DNA of 64,000 bases from an uncultured Emticicia sp. (GCF_937903345.1 NZ_CALCZQ010000008.1:62001-126000), one strand, 5' to 3'. Shown: positions 52,786 through 62,272, counted from the stretch's first letter. The notes: generated by a model from the sequence alone, not told the origin. Numbers and translations: made by a program.

Positions 52786-55269
52786 ATGATTCTAAAGATA
52801 GTATCATGTTTAAAACTGATAATTAAAAAAAATCTTTTTTATAAAATTATCTTCATTTGCTCGTTGATTTCTATCATCAGTTCGTGTACTCGCACAGTTC
52901 AATTGGAGAAGGATGAATACAGACTAAATAATTTTGAATTCAAAGGTAATAAAGAAATCTCAACCGAAGAACTTGAATTACTCATTCCACCTACACAAAA
53001 GCCTAATAGACGTATACTATACCTGCCCGTAACGCCTTACGTTGCTTTTTATAACCTCGGTAAGTCGATGTATAATCAGCCAAAAATAAAACAGAGGCTC
53101 GAAAAATGGCAAACAAAGCTTAATAACCTTCCAAATCTGATTAATTATGATTTAAAAATTGAAAGAAAAAGAAAAAAATATCTGAGTAAAGTAAGTGTTT
53201 ATAAGGACCGCGTGGATACGCAACAAAACTGGTGGATGAAAAATATTGGCGAGGCACCTGCGATTATTACTGAAAGTGCTATTAAACGTACAAATAAAAC
53301 AATTAATGAATATTTACACAGAAAAGGTTTCTTTGATAGTAAAGTAAAGTACCAAATCGACTCGGTAAATATGAATAAAGGTATTAAAATCACATATTTG
53401 GTAGATGAAAAAAGACCGTATTTGCTCGATACAATTAGCATTATTGTTGAAGATAAAAAAGTCGATTCGCTCCTAAAAATTTATGCTCAAAAAAGTTTTT
53501 TGCAGCGAAACGACAACATAGATTTTAATAATATCGATGTCGAAAAATTACGAATCGAAGGCTTATTGAAGGATAATGGTTACTTTAATTTTGTTTCAAA
53601 AAACTATATAAATGTTCAAATCGACACTACTGACTATATCAAACGTGGCTTTAAAGTAAATTTGATAGTAAATATACGTAATCCAGCTCAAAAAAATCAT
53701 CACGACCAATTTACTCTTGAATCAATCAACTTTATTTCAGCTGATGCTTCGACTGATAATTTCACAAAAATTGATACTACCAATATAGAACTAAACAGTA
53801 TTAGATATACTTTTATTGGTAAAAAATTTCCAGCAAAAATTCTTGATAAGAAAATTCTAATTCGACCAAATCAGTTGTTTAAAGCCTCTCTTGTCAACGA
53901 AACTAACCGCCAACTTTATGGCCTTGACCAATTTGCTTTCGCCAATGTAAAATTCACTCAATTACCTGATTATAAACTAAGAGCAGATATTATTGCTCCA
54001 ACAAATCCGAAATATACAGCGGCATATAACTTCGACCTAAACAATATCAATAACATTTTGGGTGGTGGAGCAAGTGTTTCCTTGCGTGCTAGAAACTTAA
54101 TGAGTATTTTAGAAACGACCGAGCTTGGTATTCGAGCCAATCTAGAGGGACAGCCAGGTTTAGATTCAACGACCCAAAGAAGCAGAGAGTTGGGAGCTAA
54201 TTTGGCATTAAATATTCCTAAAATTATATTTTTGAATAGATTTTCTAATCTTTTGAGTCTGAAAAGTCCACGAACCCAGTTGGCGGTCAGTTTTAATAAT
54301 TCCAAACAAAGACTTTTTGAACGACAAGTGTTTCGTCTTACGGGTAATTATTCTTGGCAACGCTCAAAGTATGAAACAGTTTTGATATCTCCATTCGATA
54401 TTAATTTAATTAATACCCCATACAAAAATGAAAGTTTTGAACAAGTATTATTAGTTAACCCAAACTTGAAAGTGCTTTATGACCCACAGTTTGTATCAAG
54501 TATTAATGCAACTTATGTTTTTAATAATCAAGAGCAAGGCAAGAATATTAGAGCAAGATATCTACGTTTTTTTATTGAGTCGGGTGGTTCCACATTAAAC
54601 TTTTTTCCTAACAAAGATAAAATAAAATTGATAGACCAAATTTTCCCTCTGGATACTGTAAAAAGAGCATATTTTAGATTCATTAAGCTAAATATGGATT
54701 TCAGAAAATACATTCCTATCAATAAGCGTGATTCGTGGGCATATCGACTAAATTTAGGTGTTGCACACCCTTACGGAGAAAATCAGGCAATGCCATTTGA
54801 GAAAAACTTCTTTATTGGCGGGCCGAACAGCATTAGGGCATGGCGTCCACGAACACTCGGTCCTGGTTCGGCTTTAGGTACTACAATCAATAATCGTTTC
54901 TCTCAACAACCTGGAGATATTCTAATTGAAACAAGTATTGAATACCGCAAATACATGTTTAGATTCATTGGAAACTGGAATGCTGGTTTTTTTATTGATG
55001 CAGGAAATGTCTGGAAATGGTATCAAATTGATTCAAAATATAATCAAGCAAATTTTGATTGGACAAGATTCTATAAAGAAATTGCGGTTGGAACCGGTGC
55101 GGGTATCCGCCTTGATTTAGATTATTTTGTAGCCCGTTTCGACTGGGGAGTGAAAGTTTTTGACCCGACAAAAGCAATAGGCGATAGATTTGTACTTGAT
55201 AATCTTAAATTAGGAAGAATGAATGAATACTTTCCAGTATTTCATTTTGCTATTGGATATCCATTTTAA
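52786..55269 (+). CDS. TamL-like BamA/TamA-family outer membrane lipoprotein-barrel
   Basis: An 827-residue protein combining a lipoprotein signal (hydrophobic segment to Cys34 in SIISSCTRT) with POTRA-like repeats (about 40-400) and a C-terminal BamA/TamA-type 16-strand barrel. FIGGPNSIRAWRPRTLGPG is the family's lid-loop motif, and the last residue is Phe after AIGYP. Bacteroidota TamL replaces TamA and works with TamB in outer membrane assembly or phospholipid transport; no tamB is in the window. Its last 47 bases overlap a longer reading of the next ORF. The first ATG is kept because the signal begins after a Lys-rich stretch. Confidence 0.85.
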   Translation: MILKIVSCLKLIIKKNLFYKIIFICSLISIISSCTRTVQLEKDEYRLNNFEFKGNKEISTEELELLIPPTQKPNRRILYLPVTPYVAFYNLGKSMYNQPKIKQRLEKWQTKLNNLPNLINYDLKIERKRKKYLSKVSVYKDRVDTQQNWWMKNIGEAPAIITESAIKRTNKTINEYLHRKGFFDSKVKYQIDSVNMNKGIKITYLVDEKRPYLLDTISIIVEDKKVDSLLKIYAQKSFLQRNDNIDFNNIDVEKLRIEGLLKDNGYFNFVSKNYINVQIDTTDYIKRGFKVNLIVNIRNPAQKNHHDQFTLESINFISADASTDNFTKIDTTNIELNSIRYTFIGKKFPAKILDKKILIRPNQLFKASLVNETNRQLYGLDQFAFANVKFTQLPDYKLRADIIAPTNPKYTAAYNFDLNNINNILGGGASVSLRARNLMSILETTELGIRANLEGQPGLDSTTQRSRELGANLALNIPKIIFLNRFSNLLSLKSPRTQLAVSFNNSKQRLFERQVFRLTGNYSWQRSKYETVLISPFDINLINTPYKNESFEQVLLVNPNLKVLYDPQFVSSINATYVFNNQEQGKNIRARYLRFFIESGGSTLNFFPNKDKIKLIDQIFPLDTVKRAYFRFIKLNMDFRKYIPINKRDSWAYRLNLGVAHPYGENQAMPFEKNFFIGGPNSIRAWRPRTLGPGSALGTTINNRFSQQPGDILIETSIEYRKYMFRFIGNWNAGFFIDAGNVWKWYQIDSKYNQANFDWTRFYKEIAVGTGAGIRLDLDYFVARFDWGVKVFDPTKAIGDRFVLDNLKLGRMNEYFPVFHFAIGYPF

Positions 55270-55300
55270 GAATGATAAAAACATAAAAATATTGACAAAC

Positions 55301-55816
55301 TTGAAAAACATTTTCGTTTCATTCTTTATTCTCACTGGTTGTATAGCAAGAGCTTCGACCCAAACTGATAGCATAAAAGTTTTGGACTTTAAACCTTATA
55401 AAATCGAATATCCGGGTTCGTGGCGATTAAAGGGAGGCTGTACTGTAAATGAATGCTCGATTCTATCACCTGCCGATACACTTTCTTGGCCAGATGGGTA
55501 TACCGAAAGTATTAATCTTACATTCAATCCACTACCTTCAGCAAGCTACACAGTTGATCAATACGCCAAATTTTCGATAGACTATTTGCCCAAGGTTGTC
55601 AAAAACTTCAAAGTGGTTGAAAAAAAGAAGCTAAAATCAAATGTTATTAGAGTTACTTATTCAGGAGAAAAAGACACCCATAGACAAACATGGCGACAGT
55701 ATTATTATGTAAAATCGAACAAGGTTTATATTGTTACCTTTTCAACCGAAACCTCAAAATATACTGCTTATCAACCTTTTATTGAGCCTTATCTAAATAG
55801 TTTTATTCTGAAGTAA
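55301..55816 (+). CDS. PsbP/DUF1795-like lipoprotein
   Basis: A small exported protein. Reading from the TTG at 55301 gives MKNIFVSFFILTGC, a compact lipoprotein signal with an LTGC lipobox; the upstream ATG at 55223 overlaps tamL and would give an implausible N-terminus. The mature part (about 145 residues) resembles the PsbP/DUF1795 fold: KIEYPGSWRLKGGC, YAKFSIDYLPK, VIRVTYSGEKDTHRQTW, QYYYVKSNKVYIVTFSTETS and FIEPYLNSFIL. Function is unknown. It is probably co-transcribed with tamL. Start choice is the main uncertainty. Confidence 0.65.
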   Translation: MKNIFVSFFILTGCIARASTQTDSIKVLDFKPYKIEYPGSWRLKGGCTVNECSILSPADTLSWPDGYTESINLTFNPLPSASYTVDQYAKFSIDYLPKVVKNFKVVEKKKLKSNVIRVTYSGEKDTHRQTWRQYYYVKSNKVYIVTFSTETSKYTAYQPFIEPYLNSFILK

Positions 55817-55820
55817 TCAC

Positions 55821-57137
55821 CTAAAGAATCAAAAATTTCAGTGCTAATACTCCGAGTAAACCTGTGACCGAAACAAGCGTTTCCATGACCGACCAAGTTT
55901 TCAGCGTATCAACCATGGAAAGCTGAAAGTATTCTCGAAAAAGCCAAAAACCTGCATCATTTACATGTGAAAACATCATACTGCCGGCTCCTATGCTCAA
56001 AACCATTAGATGAGGTTCGGTTTGCGTGGGAGCGAGCAATGGAAGCATGAAACCGGCGGTTGTGATACCTGAAACTGTTGAAGAACCAACCGCCACTCGA
56101 ATAATAGCGGCCATTCCCCAACCCAAAATCAGTGGATGAAGCGATGTATTTGACATCATATCTGCAATTGACTGGCTTACTCCTCCTTCGGTCAAAACTT
56201 GTTTTAAAGCACCTGCTCCGCCAAAAATCAGAAAAAGCATTGCCACATCTTTTATGGAATCTCCCAAAAGAATAGTTATTTCGGGCATTGATTTGTTTTG
56301 CTTAATTCCGAGTAAATAAATTGCAACCAAAACCGAAACAAACATACTCACAACTGGGTCACCAATAAAGTTAAAACCTTCACGAAAAAACGAATTTTCG
56401 GGAAGATAAGAGGAAGTGAGTGTTGAAAAACTGATAAGAACTATTGGCAATAAAACTGCAAATAAACTATTGAAGGTTGAAGGCATTTCTTCGGCAGTTA
56501 GCTCGGTAGCTATAAATGCTTTATTAGGTAATACTGAATATTTTCGTAAAGTTGAACCAAATAAAGCCCCCGAAACTAAAATTGCGGGGACTGCCACGAT
56601 GATTCCATAAAAAAGTGTAAGTCCCATATCGGCATTAAATTGTTTCACAATTGCCAACGGTGCAGGATGTGGAGGCAAATAACCCTGTGTTACCGAAAGT
56701 GAGGCCAACATTGGTAAACCAATATAAACCGCTGGTAATTTGAAACGATAGGCTACCGTTATGACTAGCGGAGCAAGCAACATAAATCCTACCGAATAAA
56801 ACAAGGGTAAGCCCACTATAAACCCTGTAATCATAAACGCCCATCGTACATGACTTGTACCGATGAGTTCCATCATTTTAGTCGAAATTCTTTGAGCAGC
56901 ACCACTTTGAGCCACTAATTTACCGAGCATTGCACCTAGTGCAATAATCGCTAGAATTGACCCGAGGGTACTACCTATACCTTGCTGAATTGATTGTAGA
57001 ATTGTTTCAGGCTTCATATTTAGTGCCAAACCAGTTCCTATCGAAACTATCAAAAAAGCCAAGAAAGTATGAATTTTAAAATAAGAAATGAATAAAATCA
57101 GTAAAATAAGGCCGATAATTGTAATTATGAGTGGCAT
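55821..57137 (-). CDS. GntP-family permease (gluconate/organic acid:H+ symporter)
   Basis: A 438-residue inner-membrane protein from the ATG at 57137 (MPLIITIIGLIL), with about 12 spans. Landmarks are AQSGAAQRIS, GFIVGLPLFYSVGFMLLAPL, TQGYLPPHPAPLAIV, GAGALKQVLTEGGVSQSIAD and GAGSMMFSHVNDAGFWLFRE, all typical of GntP/GntT/DsdX transporters. It takes up gluconate or a related sugar acid or hydroxy acid; the specific substrate is not predictable. The longer frame back to 57197 adds a cysteine-rich tail and was rejected. It stands alone and converges with the PsbP-like gene, with a 4-bp gap. Confidence 0.93.
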   Translation of the reverse strand: MPLIITIIGLILLILFISYFKIHTFLAFLIVSIGTGLALNMKPETILQSIQQGIGSTLGSILAIIALGAMLGKLVAQSGAAQRISTKMMELIGTSHVRWAFMITGFIVGLPLFYSVGFMLLAPLVITVAYRFKLPAVYIGLPMLASLSVTQGYLPPHPAPLAIVKQFNADMGLTLFYGIIVAVPAILVSGALFGSTLRKYSVLPNKAFIATELTAEEMPSTFNSLFAVLLPIVLISFSTLTSSYLPENSFFREGFNFIGDPVVSMFVSVLVAIYLLGIKQNKSMPEITILLGDSIKDVAMLFLIFGGAGALKQVLTEGGVSQSIADMMSNTSLHPLILGWGMAAIIRVAVGSSTVSGITTAGFMLPLLAPTQTEPHLMVLSIGAGSMMFSHVNDAGFWLFREYFQLSMVDTLKTWSVMETLVSVTGLLGVLALKFLIL

Positions 57138-57323
57138 CTGTTTTAGATTATGGTTGAAACATTTTGCAAAATATACATTTTTAATGAAAATATTCAATGC
57201 TTCAAAATATCAATATATGGAATAATTATCTTGACTGTTAGCCGTTTATAAATAATGTTTGATGCTGACAAAGAACTTATATTCAATTGTCAAGTTTTCG
57301 AACAAAAATTTATGTAGCATTAA

Positions 57324-57355
57324 ACTGACAATCTGTCAGTAATATTGTAATTTTG
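57324..57355 (+). promoter_or_regulatory. Palindromic operator and -7 element upstream of miaB
   Basis: ACTGACA (57324-57330) and TGTCAGT (57334-57340) form a perfect 7-bp inverted repeat with a 3-base spacer. TAATTTTG, an exact TAnnTTTG match, is at 57348-57355, 52 bp before the miaB ATG. The palindrome covers the -33 region, a position suited to repression. Confidence 0.5.
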
Positions 57356-57406
57356 TACATCAATTTTCAAAATTGAGCATTTACAATTGATTTTTCAACA
57401 AATAAT

Positions 57407-58858
57407 ATGGCATTAGTTACAAATTCTTTGAATATTCTCAACGAAGAAGATAAAGCGATTTTAGATTTACCTCGCATTAGCGAAGACGAGCCATTGGCGA
57501 ACAAAAACACAGCTTCTCGAAAACTTTATATAGAAAGTTACGGTTGCCAAATGAATTTTGCAGATAGCGAGATAGTAGCTTCTATTTTACGAGAAAATAA
57601 TTTTGCTACAACTTCAAAAATCGAAGAAGCTGAACTTATTTTACTTAATACTTGTGCTATTCGAGACAATGCCGAGCAGAAGGTCAGAAACCGTCTGCAA
57701 CACCTTGTACCTCTGAAAAACAAACGCAAGAATGTGAAAATAGGCATATTAGGATGTATGGCTGAGCGTTTGAAAATTAAATTATTAGAAGAAGAAAAAA
57801 TAGTTGATATGGTCGTAGGGCCTGACTCCTACCGAGATTTACCAAATCTGATTAATGAAGTTGAAGATGGACATAAAGCGGTAAATGTTTTTCTTTCGAG
57901 AGAGGAAACCTATGCAGATATTACTCCAATTCGCCTCAATTCGAATGGAGTTACGGCAATGATTAGCATTATGCGTGGCTGCGACAATATGTGTAGTTTC
58001 TGTGTTGTGCCTTACACTCGTGGGCGTGAGCGTAGCCGTGATGCACATTCAATTGTAAAAGAAGCGACCGATTTATTTAATCAAGGCTATAAGGAAGTTA
58101 CGCTTTTAGGTCAAAATGTAGATAGCTATAAATGGAAATCAACTGATGACTTAGTTGTGAGCTTCGCAAATTTGCTTGAGATGGTCGCACAAGTAAGTCC
58201 AGATTTACGAGTGCGTTTCTCGACTTCCCACCCAAAAGATATTACAGATGATGTACTTTACACTATCAAAAAGTACAATAATGTCTGTAATTATATCCAT
58301 TTGCCGGCCCAAAGTGGCAGTAGCCGTATTTTGGAATTAATGAATCGCACTTATGACCGAGAATGGTATATGGGGCGTATCGACCGAATTCGTGAAATTT
58401 TGGGCGACGAATGTGGCATTTCACAAGATATGATTGCGGGCTTCTGTACCGAAACCGAAGAAGATCACCAAGAAACACTATCGCTAATGGATTACGTAAA
58501 ATATGATTACGGCTATATGTTCGCATATTCAGAAAGGCCGAACACACCAGCAGCAAAAAAATTAAAAGATGATGTTGCAGAAGAAGTAAAAAGTCGTCGT
58601 TTAGCCGAAATAATTGCTCGCCAACGTGAACACTCTCTTGAAAGAAATCAACTTTGTGTGGGCAAAACCTATAGAGTTTTGGTTGAAGGATTTTCAAAGC
58701 GTTCGCAGGAACATCTTTCTGGTAAAAACGACCAAAACAAAATTGTGGTTTTCCCAAAAGAGCACTTCAAACTCGGTGACTATGTAAATGCTATGATAAC
58801 TGAATGTTCTTCTGGTACTTTGATTGGAAAAGCTGTTTTAAATAAGGCAGAATTATAA
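57407..58858 (+). CDS. miaB: tRNA-2-methylthio-N6-dimethylallyladenosine synthase
   Basis: Radical-SAM methylthiotransferase that adds a methylthio group to i6A37 of tRNAs. The N-terminal UPF0004 domain has its three cluster cysteines (Cys47 in ESYGCQMNFADSE, Cys83, Cys117). The radical SAM motif is RGCDNMCSFC with Cys192, Cys196 and Cys199. A TRAM domain (about 415-480) is at the end with VLVEGFSKRS. YDREWYMGRIDRIR and FAYSERPNTPAAKKL are also family-typical. The length of 483 residues is normal. It leads a four- or five-gene cluster of conserved Bacteroidota order. Confidence 0.96.
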   Translation: MALVTNSLNILNEEDKAILDLPRISEDEPLANKNTASRKLYIESYGCQMNFADSEIVASILRENNFATTSKIEEAELILLNTCAIRDNAEQKVRNRLQHLVPLKNKRKNVKIGILGCMAERLKIKLLEEEKIVDMVVGPDSYRDLPNLINEVEDGHKAVNVFLSREETYADITPIRLNSNGVTAMISIMRGCDNMCSFCVVPYTRGRERSRDAHSIVKEATDLFNQGYKEVTLLGQNVDSYKWKSTDDLVVSFANLLEMVAQVSPDLRVRFSTSHPKDITDDVLYTIKKYNNVCNYIHLPAQSGSSRILELMNRTYDREWYMGRIDRIREILGDECGISQDMIAGFCTETEEDHQETLSLMDYVKYDYGYMFAYSERPNTPAAKKLKDDVAEEVKSRRLAEIIARQREHSLERNQLCVGKTYRVLVEGFSKRSQEHLSGKNDQNKIVVFPKEHFKLGDYVNAMITECSSGTLIGKAVLNKAEL

Positions 58859-58860
58859 GA

Positions 58861-58891
58861 ATCTAGAATTAAAATGTTTTTTGTTCTAGAT
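58861..58891 (+). other. Small hairpin between miaB and the regulator gene
   Basis: Arms ATCTAGAA (58861-58868) and TTCTAGAT (58884-58891). It is not followed by a T run, so it probably does not terminate transcription. Confidence 0.35.
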
Positions 58892-58952
58892 GTAACAAAT
58901 AAGCGAAGAGTTACGAGACAAAACGCTAACCGAGGCCAAAAGCTAAATCGAA

Positions 58953-60281
58953 ATGAGTAATAATAACGAATTACAATCAGTCAAAAATCGCTTCGGCATT
59001 ATCGGAAATGCTCCCACTCTGAACCATGCACTGAGCGTGGCTATTCAGGTTGCCCCTACCGATTTGACTGTGCTGATAAATGGAGAAAGTGGTAGTGGAA
59101 AAGAATCTTTTTCAAAGGTAATTCATGCACTTAGTTCTCGCAAACATGGGCCTTTTATAGCCATTAACTGCGGGGCGATTCCCGAAGGAACGATTGATTC
59201 AGAACTTTTCGGACACGTAAAAGGCTCATTTACAGGTGCTATCGATGACCGAAAAGGTTATTTTGAAACAACCAGTACTGGTACTATTTTCTTAGATGAA
59301 ATTGCCGAAATGCCAATCGGAACACAAGCTCGTTTGCTTCGTGTACTTGAAAACGGTGAATTTATTCCGGTAGGTTCATCAAAAGTAAAGAAAACTGATG
59401 TACGAGTAGTGGCAGCTACCAACGTAAATCTATTAGAAGCAATAGAGCGTGGGCGTTTCCGTGAAGACTTATATTATCGTCTAAACACAGTTCCGCTCCA
59501 TGTGCCCGCTTTGCGTGAGCGTGGCTATGATATTGAGTTGCTTTTTAGAAAGTTTTCAACTGATTTTGCTGAAAAAAACCACATTCGTCCAATAGAATTG
59601 ACCGAAAGTGCTTCCCAAATGTTGATGAATTTCCGTTTTCCAGGAAACATTCGTCAGCTAAAAAATATTGCTGAGCAAATTACTATCCTTGAATTTGAAC
59701 GCCTTGTTTCGGCCGAAATTTTAACAAAATATCTTCCTCGTGAACAATCGAGCCGGCTTCCAACGCTATTAAAAGGCTTAAATGGTGGTAATGACAGCAA
59801 TTATTCGGAGAGAGATTTATTATACAAAGTACTATTTGATATGCGAAAAGATATGACCGATTTAAAAAAATTGGTACTTTCGCTATTGCAAGGAGGCCAA
59901 GCAGGAGGTGTTTCAATCAATGCTGAGATTATGCAGCAACATCAAGGCTTATTTGAGGACATTCACCAAGAAGATAATGTGGCTTTGATGCCCCCGACGG
60001 TTTACAACCCTCCGCAGCAAACAAACTATCCGAGCTATCAACCGGTCGATAATCAGAATATTATCAAAATAGATAATCTTCAAGGCGACAGAATAAATGT
60101 GGAAGACATTTCGCACGAGACTGAAGAAAATTCATATTCGCTCGAAAAACAAGAAAAAGAAATGATTGTTAGGGCTTTGAAGAAAAATAACTTTAAACGA
60201 AAATATGCAGCTTCAGACTTGGGGATTTCAGAACGTACACTTTATCGAAAAATCAAACAATATGATATCGAAGACGAATAA
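58953..60281 (+). CDS. Sigma-54-dependent transcriptional activator without receiver domain
   Basis: A 442-residue AAA+ enhancer-binding protein. The AAA+ domain begins near residue 10; Walker A is GESGSGKES (44-52), the sigma-54 contact loop is GSFTGA (91-96, Ser replacing Ala), Walker B is TIFLDEIAEM (111-120), and NVNLLEAIERGRFREDLYYR with RLNTVPLHVPALRER carries the arginine-finger region. A linker of about 120 residues rich in Gln, Asn and Pro follows. The C-terminal Fis-type helix-turn-helix ends with AASDLGISERTLYRKIKQYD. There is no receiver or GAF domain, so activity may be set by expression or a partner. Its place before lptE and secG suggests envelope-related control. Confidence 0.92.
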   Translation: MSNNNELQSVKNRFGIIGNAPTLNHALSVAIQVAPTDLTVLINGESGSGKESFSKVIHALSSRKHGPFIAINCGAIPEGTIDSELFGHVKGSFTGAIDDRKGYFETTSTGTIFLDEIAEMPIGTQARLLRVLENGEFIPVGSSKVKKTDVRVVAATNVNLLEAIERGRFREDLYYRLNTVPLHVPALRERGYDIELLFRKFSTDFAEKNHIRPIELTESASQMLMNFRFPGNIRQLKNIAEQITILEFERLVSAEILTKYLPREQSSRLPTLLKGLNGGNDSNYSERDLLYKVLFDMRKDMTDLKKLVLSLLQGGQAGGVSINAEIMQQHQGLFEDIHQEDNVALMPPTVYNPPQQTNYPSYQPVDNQNIIKIDNLQGDRINVEDISHETEENSYSLEKQEKEMIVRALKKNNFKRKYAASDLGISERTLYRKIKQYDIEDE

Positions 60282-60333
60282 AATAACAATTAACAATTAT
60301 CATTTATCAATAATTGAAACCACACTTGATATA

Positions 60334-60870
60334 TTGTTTTATAAATTTAATAAATTCGTAAAAATACGCAGGGTTCTTATTTTTATATTTATCATTGTTC
60401 ATTGTTCATTGATAATTGGTTGTAAAGTTTACTCTTTCACGGGTACAACACTCAAGGATGATTTGAAGACGATTACAATTCAGAATGTAACAATGGGAAC
60501 TGCTGGTGGCCCTTCAAATTTAACTTTGACTTTTACTGAAAAACTAAAAGAATATTATCAACGAAACACAAGCCTAAAGTTAAAGCCCAACGATGCTGAT
60601 TTACTGCTCGAAAGTACAATAGTTGGTTATGAATTAACGCCTGTTTCAGCTACATCAAGCGACAAAGCAGCTCTCAATCGACTGACTATCATAATTGAAG
60701 TAAGATTTGTAAATACTAAATATGAAGAAGAGAATTTTGAAAAAGAGTTTTCTTTTTATCAAGATTTTCCCCAAGAACAAAACCTTTCACAAGTCGAAAG
60801 TAGTTTAGTTCCCAAGATAATTGATCAATTGGTGCTGAATATATTTACTGATACAGCCGCTCAGTGGTAA
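60334..60870 (+). CDS. lptE: LPS-assembly lipoprotein LptE-like
   Basis: Outer membrane lipoprotein that would form the LptDE complex inserting LPS. From the TTG at 60334 the signal reads through FVKIRRVLIFIFIIVHCS to the lipobox IIGC (Cys30 in this numbering). An ATG at 60262, which overlaps the regulator gene, would give a signal of over 50 residues. The mature part has YSFTGTTLKDDLKTITIQNV, TFTEKLKEYYQRNTSLKL, DADLLLESTIVGYELTPVSA and ALNRLTIIIEVRF, as in Bacteroidota LptE. The length of 178 residues fits. The start is uncertain. Confidence 0.8.
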   Translation: MFYKFNKFVKIRRVLIFIFIIVHCSLIIGCKVYSFTGTTLKDDLKTITIQNVTMGTAGGPSNLTLTFTEKLKEYYQRNTSLKLKPNDADLLLESTIVGYELTPVSATSSDKAALNRLTIIIEVRFVNTKYEEENFEKEFSFYQDFPQEQNLSQVESSLVPKIIDQLVLNIFTDTAAQW

Positions 60871-60969
60871 ACTTTAATCAAGAATGATCTATTAAGAATT
60901 GAATTTTTGGGATTTTGACTGCTCATTTATTTCTTCATTCTGTATTATTAATTCTTAATTTCACTAAAT

Positions 60970-61632
60970 ATGCTGGATAAAAATAACTTTAAAGACTACA
61001 TGAGTAATCCTCAGGCATTATCACTTAATGACATAATGCGGATCGAAAATGCGATTAAAAAATTTCCGTATTTTCAGCTGGGTTATACGCTCATTGCAAA
61101 AGGTATTTATACCAAAGCTCCCGAAATTGCCAAAGATGCAATCCGAAAAGCCGCCATTTATGCACTCAGTAGAAACTCCCTAAGAAAAGTAATAGAAAAC
61201 GATATGGATTGGAACTCAATTACAAATGTAAGGGTTCAAGAAAATCTACTTGAAAATAAGTTTTCACAAGGAAATATTGAAGAAGAATTAAATCGTGAGA
61301 AATTAGAAGAAGAATTAATAGAATCAATTGCAAAACCAGCGTTAAGAAATATTCAAGACGAACAATTAGCTATTATTGAGCAATTTATCAAGAAAGAACC
61401 TCGTATTCAACCTACTAGGCAAGGCGGATCAAATGTTGAAATAGAAGATTTGAGTGAACGTAGTACAACCCTCAGCGGCCCATTATTTACCGAAAGTTAT
61501 GCCAAAATATTATCTCGACAAGGGCGTTTCGATCAAGCAATTGAAGTTTATACAAAACTTTTAGTAAAAAATCCCGAAAAAAGTGCTTACTTTGCGGAAA
61601 AAATAGCAGAATTAAAAAAGAAAATGCTGTAG
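60970..61632 (+). CDS. Conserved TPR-containing hypothetical protein
   Basis: A 220-residue mostly helical, charged protein with no signal peptide. The C-terminal 45 residues (YAKILSRQGRFDQAIEVYTK, LLVKNPEKSAYFAEKIAELK) look like one tetratricopeptide-type repeat; the N-terminal part has no recognised domain. It always, as far as I recall, follows lptE and precedes secG in Bacteroidota, but its function is unknown. It may be a scaffold for envelope or secretion components. Confidence 0.7.
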   Translation: MLDKNNFKDYMSNPQALSLNDIMRIENAIKKFPYFQLGYTLIAKGIYTKAPEIAKDAIRKAAIYALSRNSLRKVIENDMDWNSITNVRVQENLLENKFSQGNIEEELNREKLEEELIESIAKPALRNIQDEQLAIIEQFIKKEPRIQPTRQGGSNVEIEDLSERSTTLSGPLFTESYAKILSRQGRFDQAIEVYTKLLVKNPEKSAYFAEKIAELKKKML

Positions 61633-61750
61633 TTATTAGAAATGCTTTCTTAGTAACTAATTCATTATCAGATATTTATGTATTTTTTGGTCATTTCTGA
61701 AAAAAGAAAATTTTAAAATATTTTTCATAAGTTAATCATTCATTATAAAA

Positions 61751-62116
61751 ATGTACACTACAATCTTAGTTTTAATGGTAATTGTTGCCATCTTGTTAGT
61801 ATTAGTAATTATGATTCAAAACCCAAAAGGTGGTGGTCTTTCAAGCGAATTTGGAGGTGCTGGTTCTCAAATGTTCGGTGTACAACGCACGGGTGATATT
61901 CTTGAACAACTCACATGGGGCTTTTTTGCATTCATTATTGTAGGTGCTTTAACAGCAGGTATTTTTATGGACAAAACAGGTGCGGCAACAACTGAGGATA
62001 ATGGTTTGAACGTTGAAAAAGCAACTGCTCGCCCTGCTGCTCCAGCATCCACTCCAGCAGCTGGTACACCAGCTACGGTTACGACTCCTGCCCCTGTTTC
62101 ACAACCAAAGAAATAA
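61751..62116 (+). CDS. secG: Protein-export membrane protein SecG
   Basis: Small inner-membrane subunit of the SecYEG translocon, 121 residues. A first membrane span (about 4-24) is followed by the conserved IQNPKGGGLSSEFGG segment, a second span (about 55-75), and an Ala/Pro/Thr-rich tail. The tail is long compared with E. coli SecG but usual for Bacteroidota. It ends the miaB-to-secG cluster, with a terminator beyond. Confidence 0.93.
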   Translation: MYTTILVLMVIVAILLVLVIMIQNPKGGGLSSEFGGAGSQMFGVQRTGDILEQLTWGFFAFIIVGALTAGIFMDKTGAATTEDNGLNVEKATARPAAPASTPAAGTPATVTTPAPVSQPKK

Positions 62117-62215
62117 TTTCTTATAATAATATAAAAGAGCTTGTCACAAAATAAATATCAAGCAAATAATATTTCAAGATTTTATTTTTAATCACCCTCT
62201 TTTTTGACAAAAACG

Positions 62216-62256
62216 ATAAAAGCGAGCCAACAGATTGTTAACTCGCTTTTATTGTT
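62216..62256. terminator. Terminator between secG and the helicase gene
   Basis: ATAAAAGCGAG (62216-62226) pairs with CTCGCTTTTAT (62242-62252). It is positioned between convergent genes and can act on both strands. Confidence 0.8.
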
Positions 62257-62272
62257 TTGAATGATAGTCTAT

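Noticed and set aside
58266..58757. 163-codon minus-strand ORF inside miaB
   Set aside because: It is antisense to conserved miaB motifs and has no recognisable domain or start signal.
60282..60440. Tandem ATTGTTC/AACAATTA-type motifs near the lptE start as a repeat family
   Set aside because: The units are short, imperfect and partly within the signal-peptide coding region, so chance in AT-rich DNA is a sufficient explanation.
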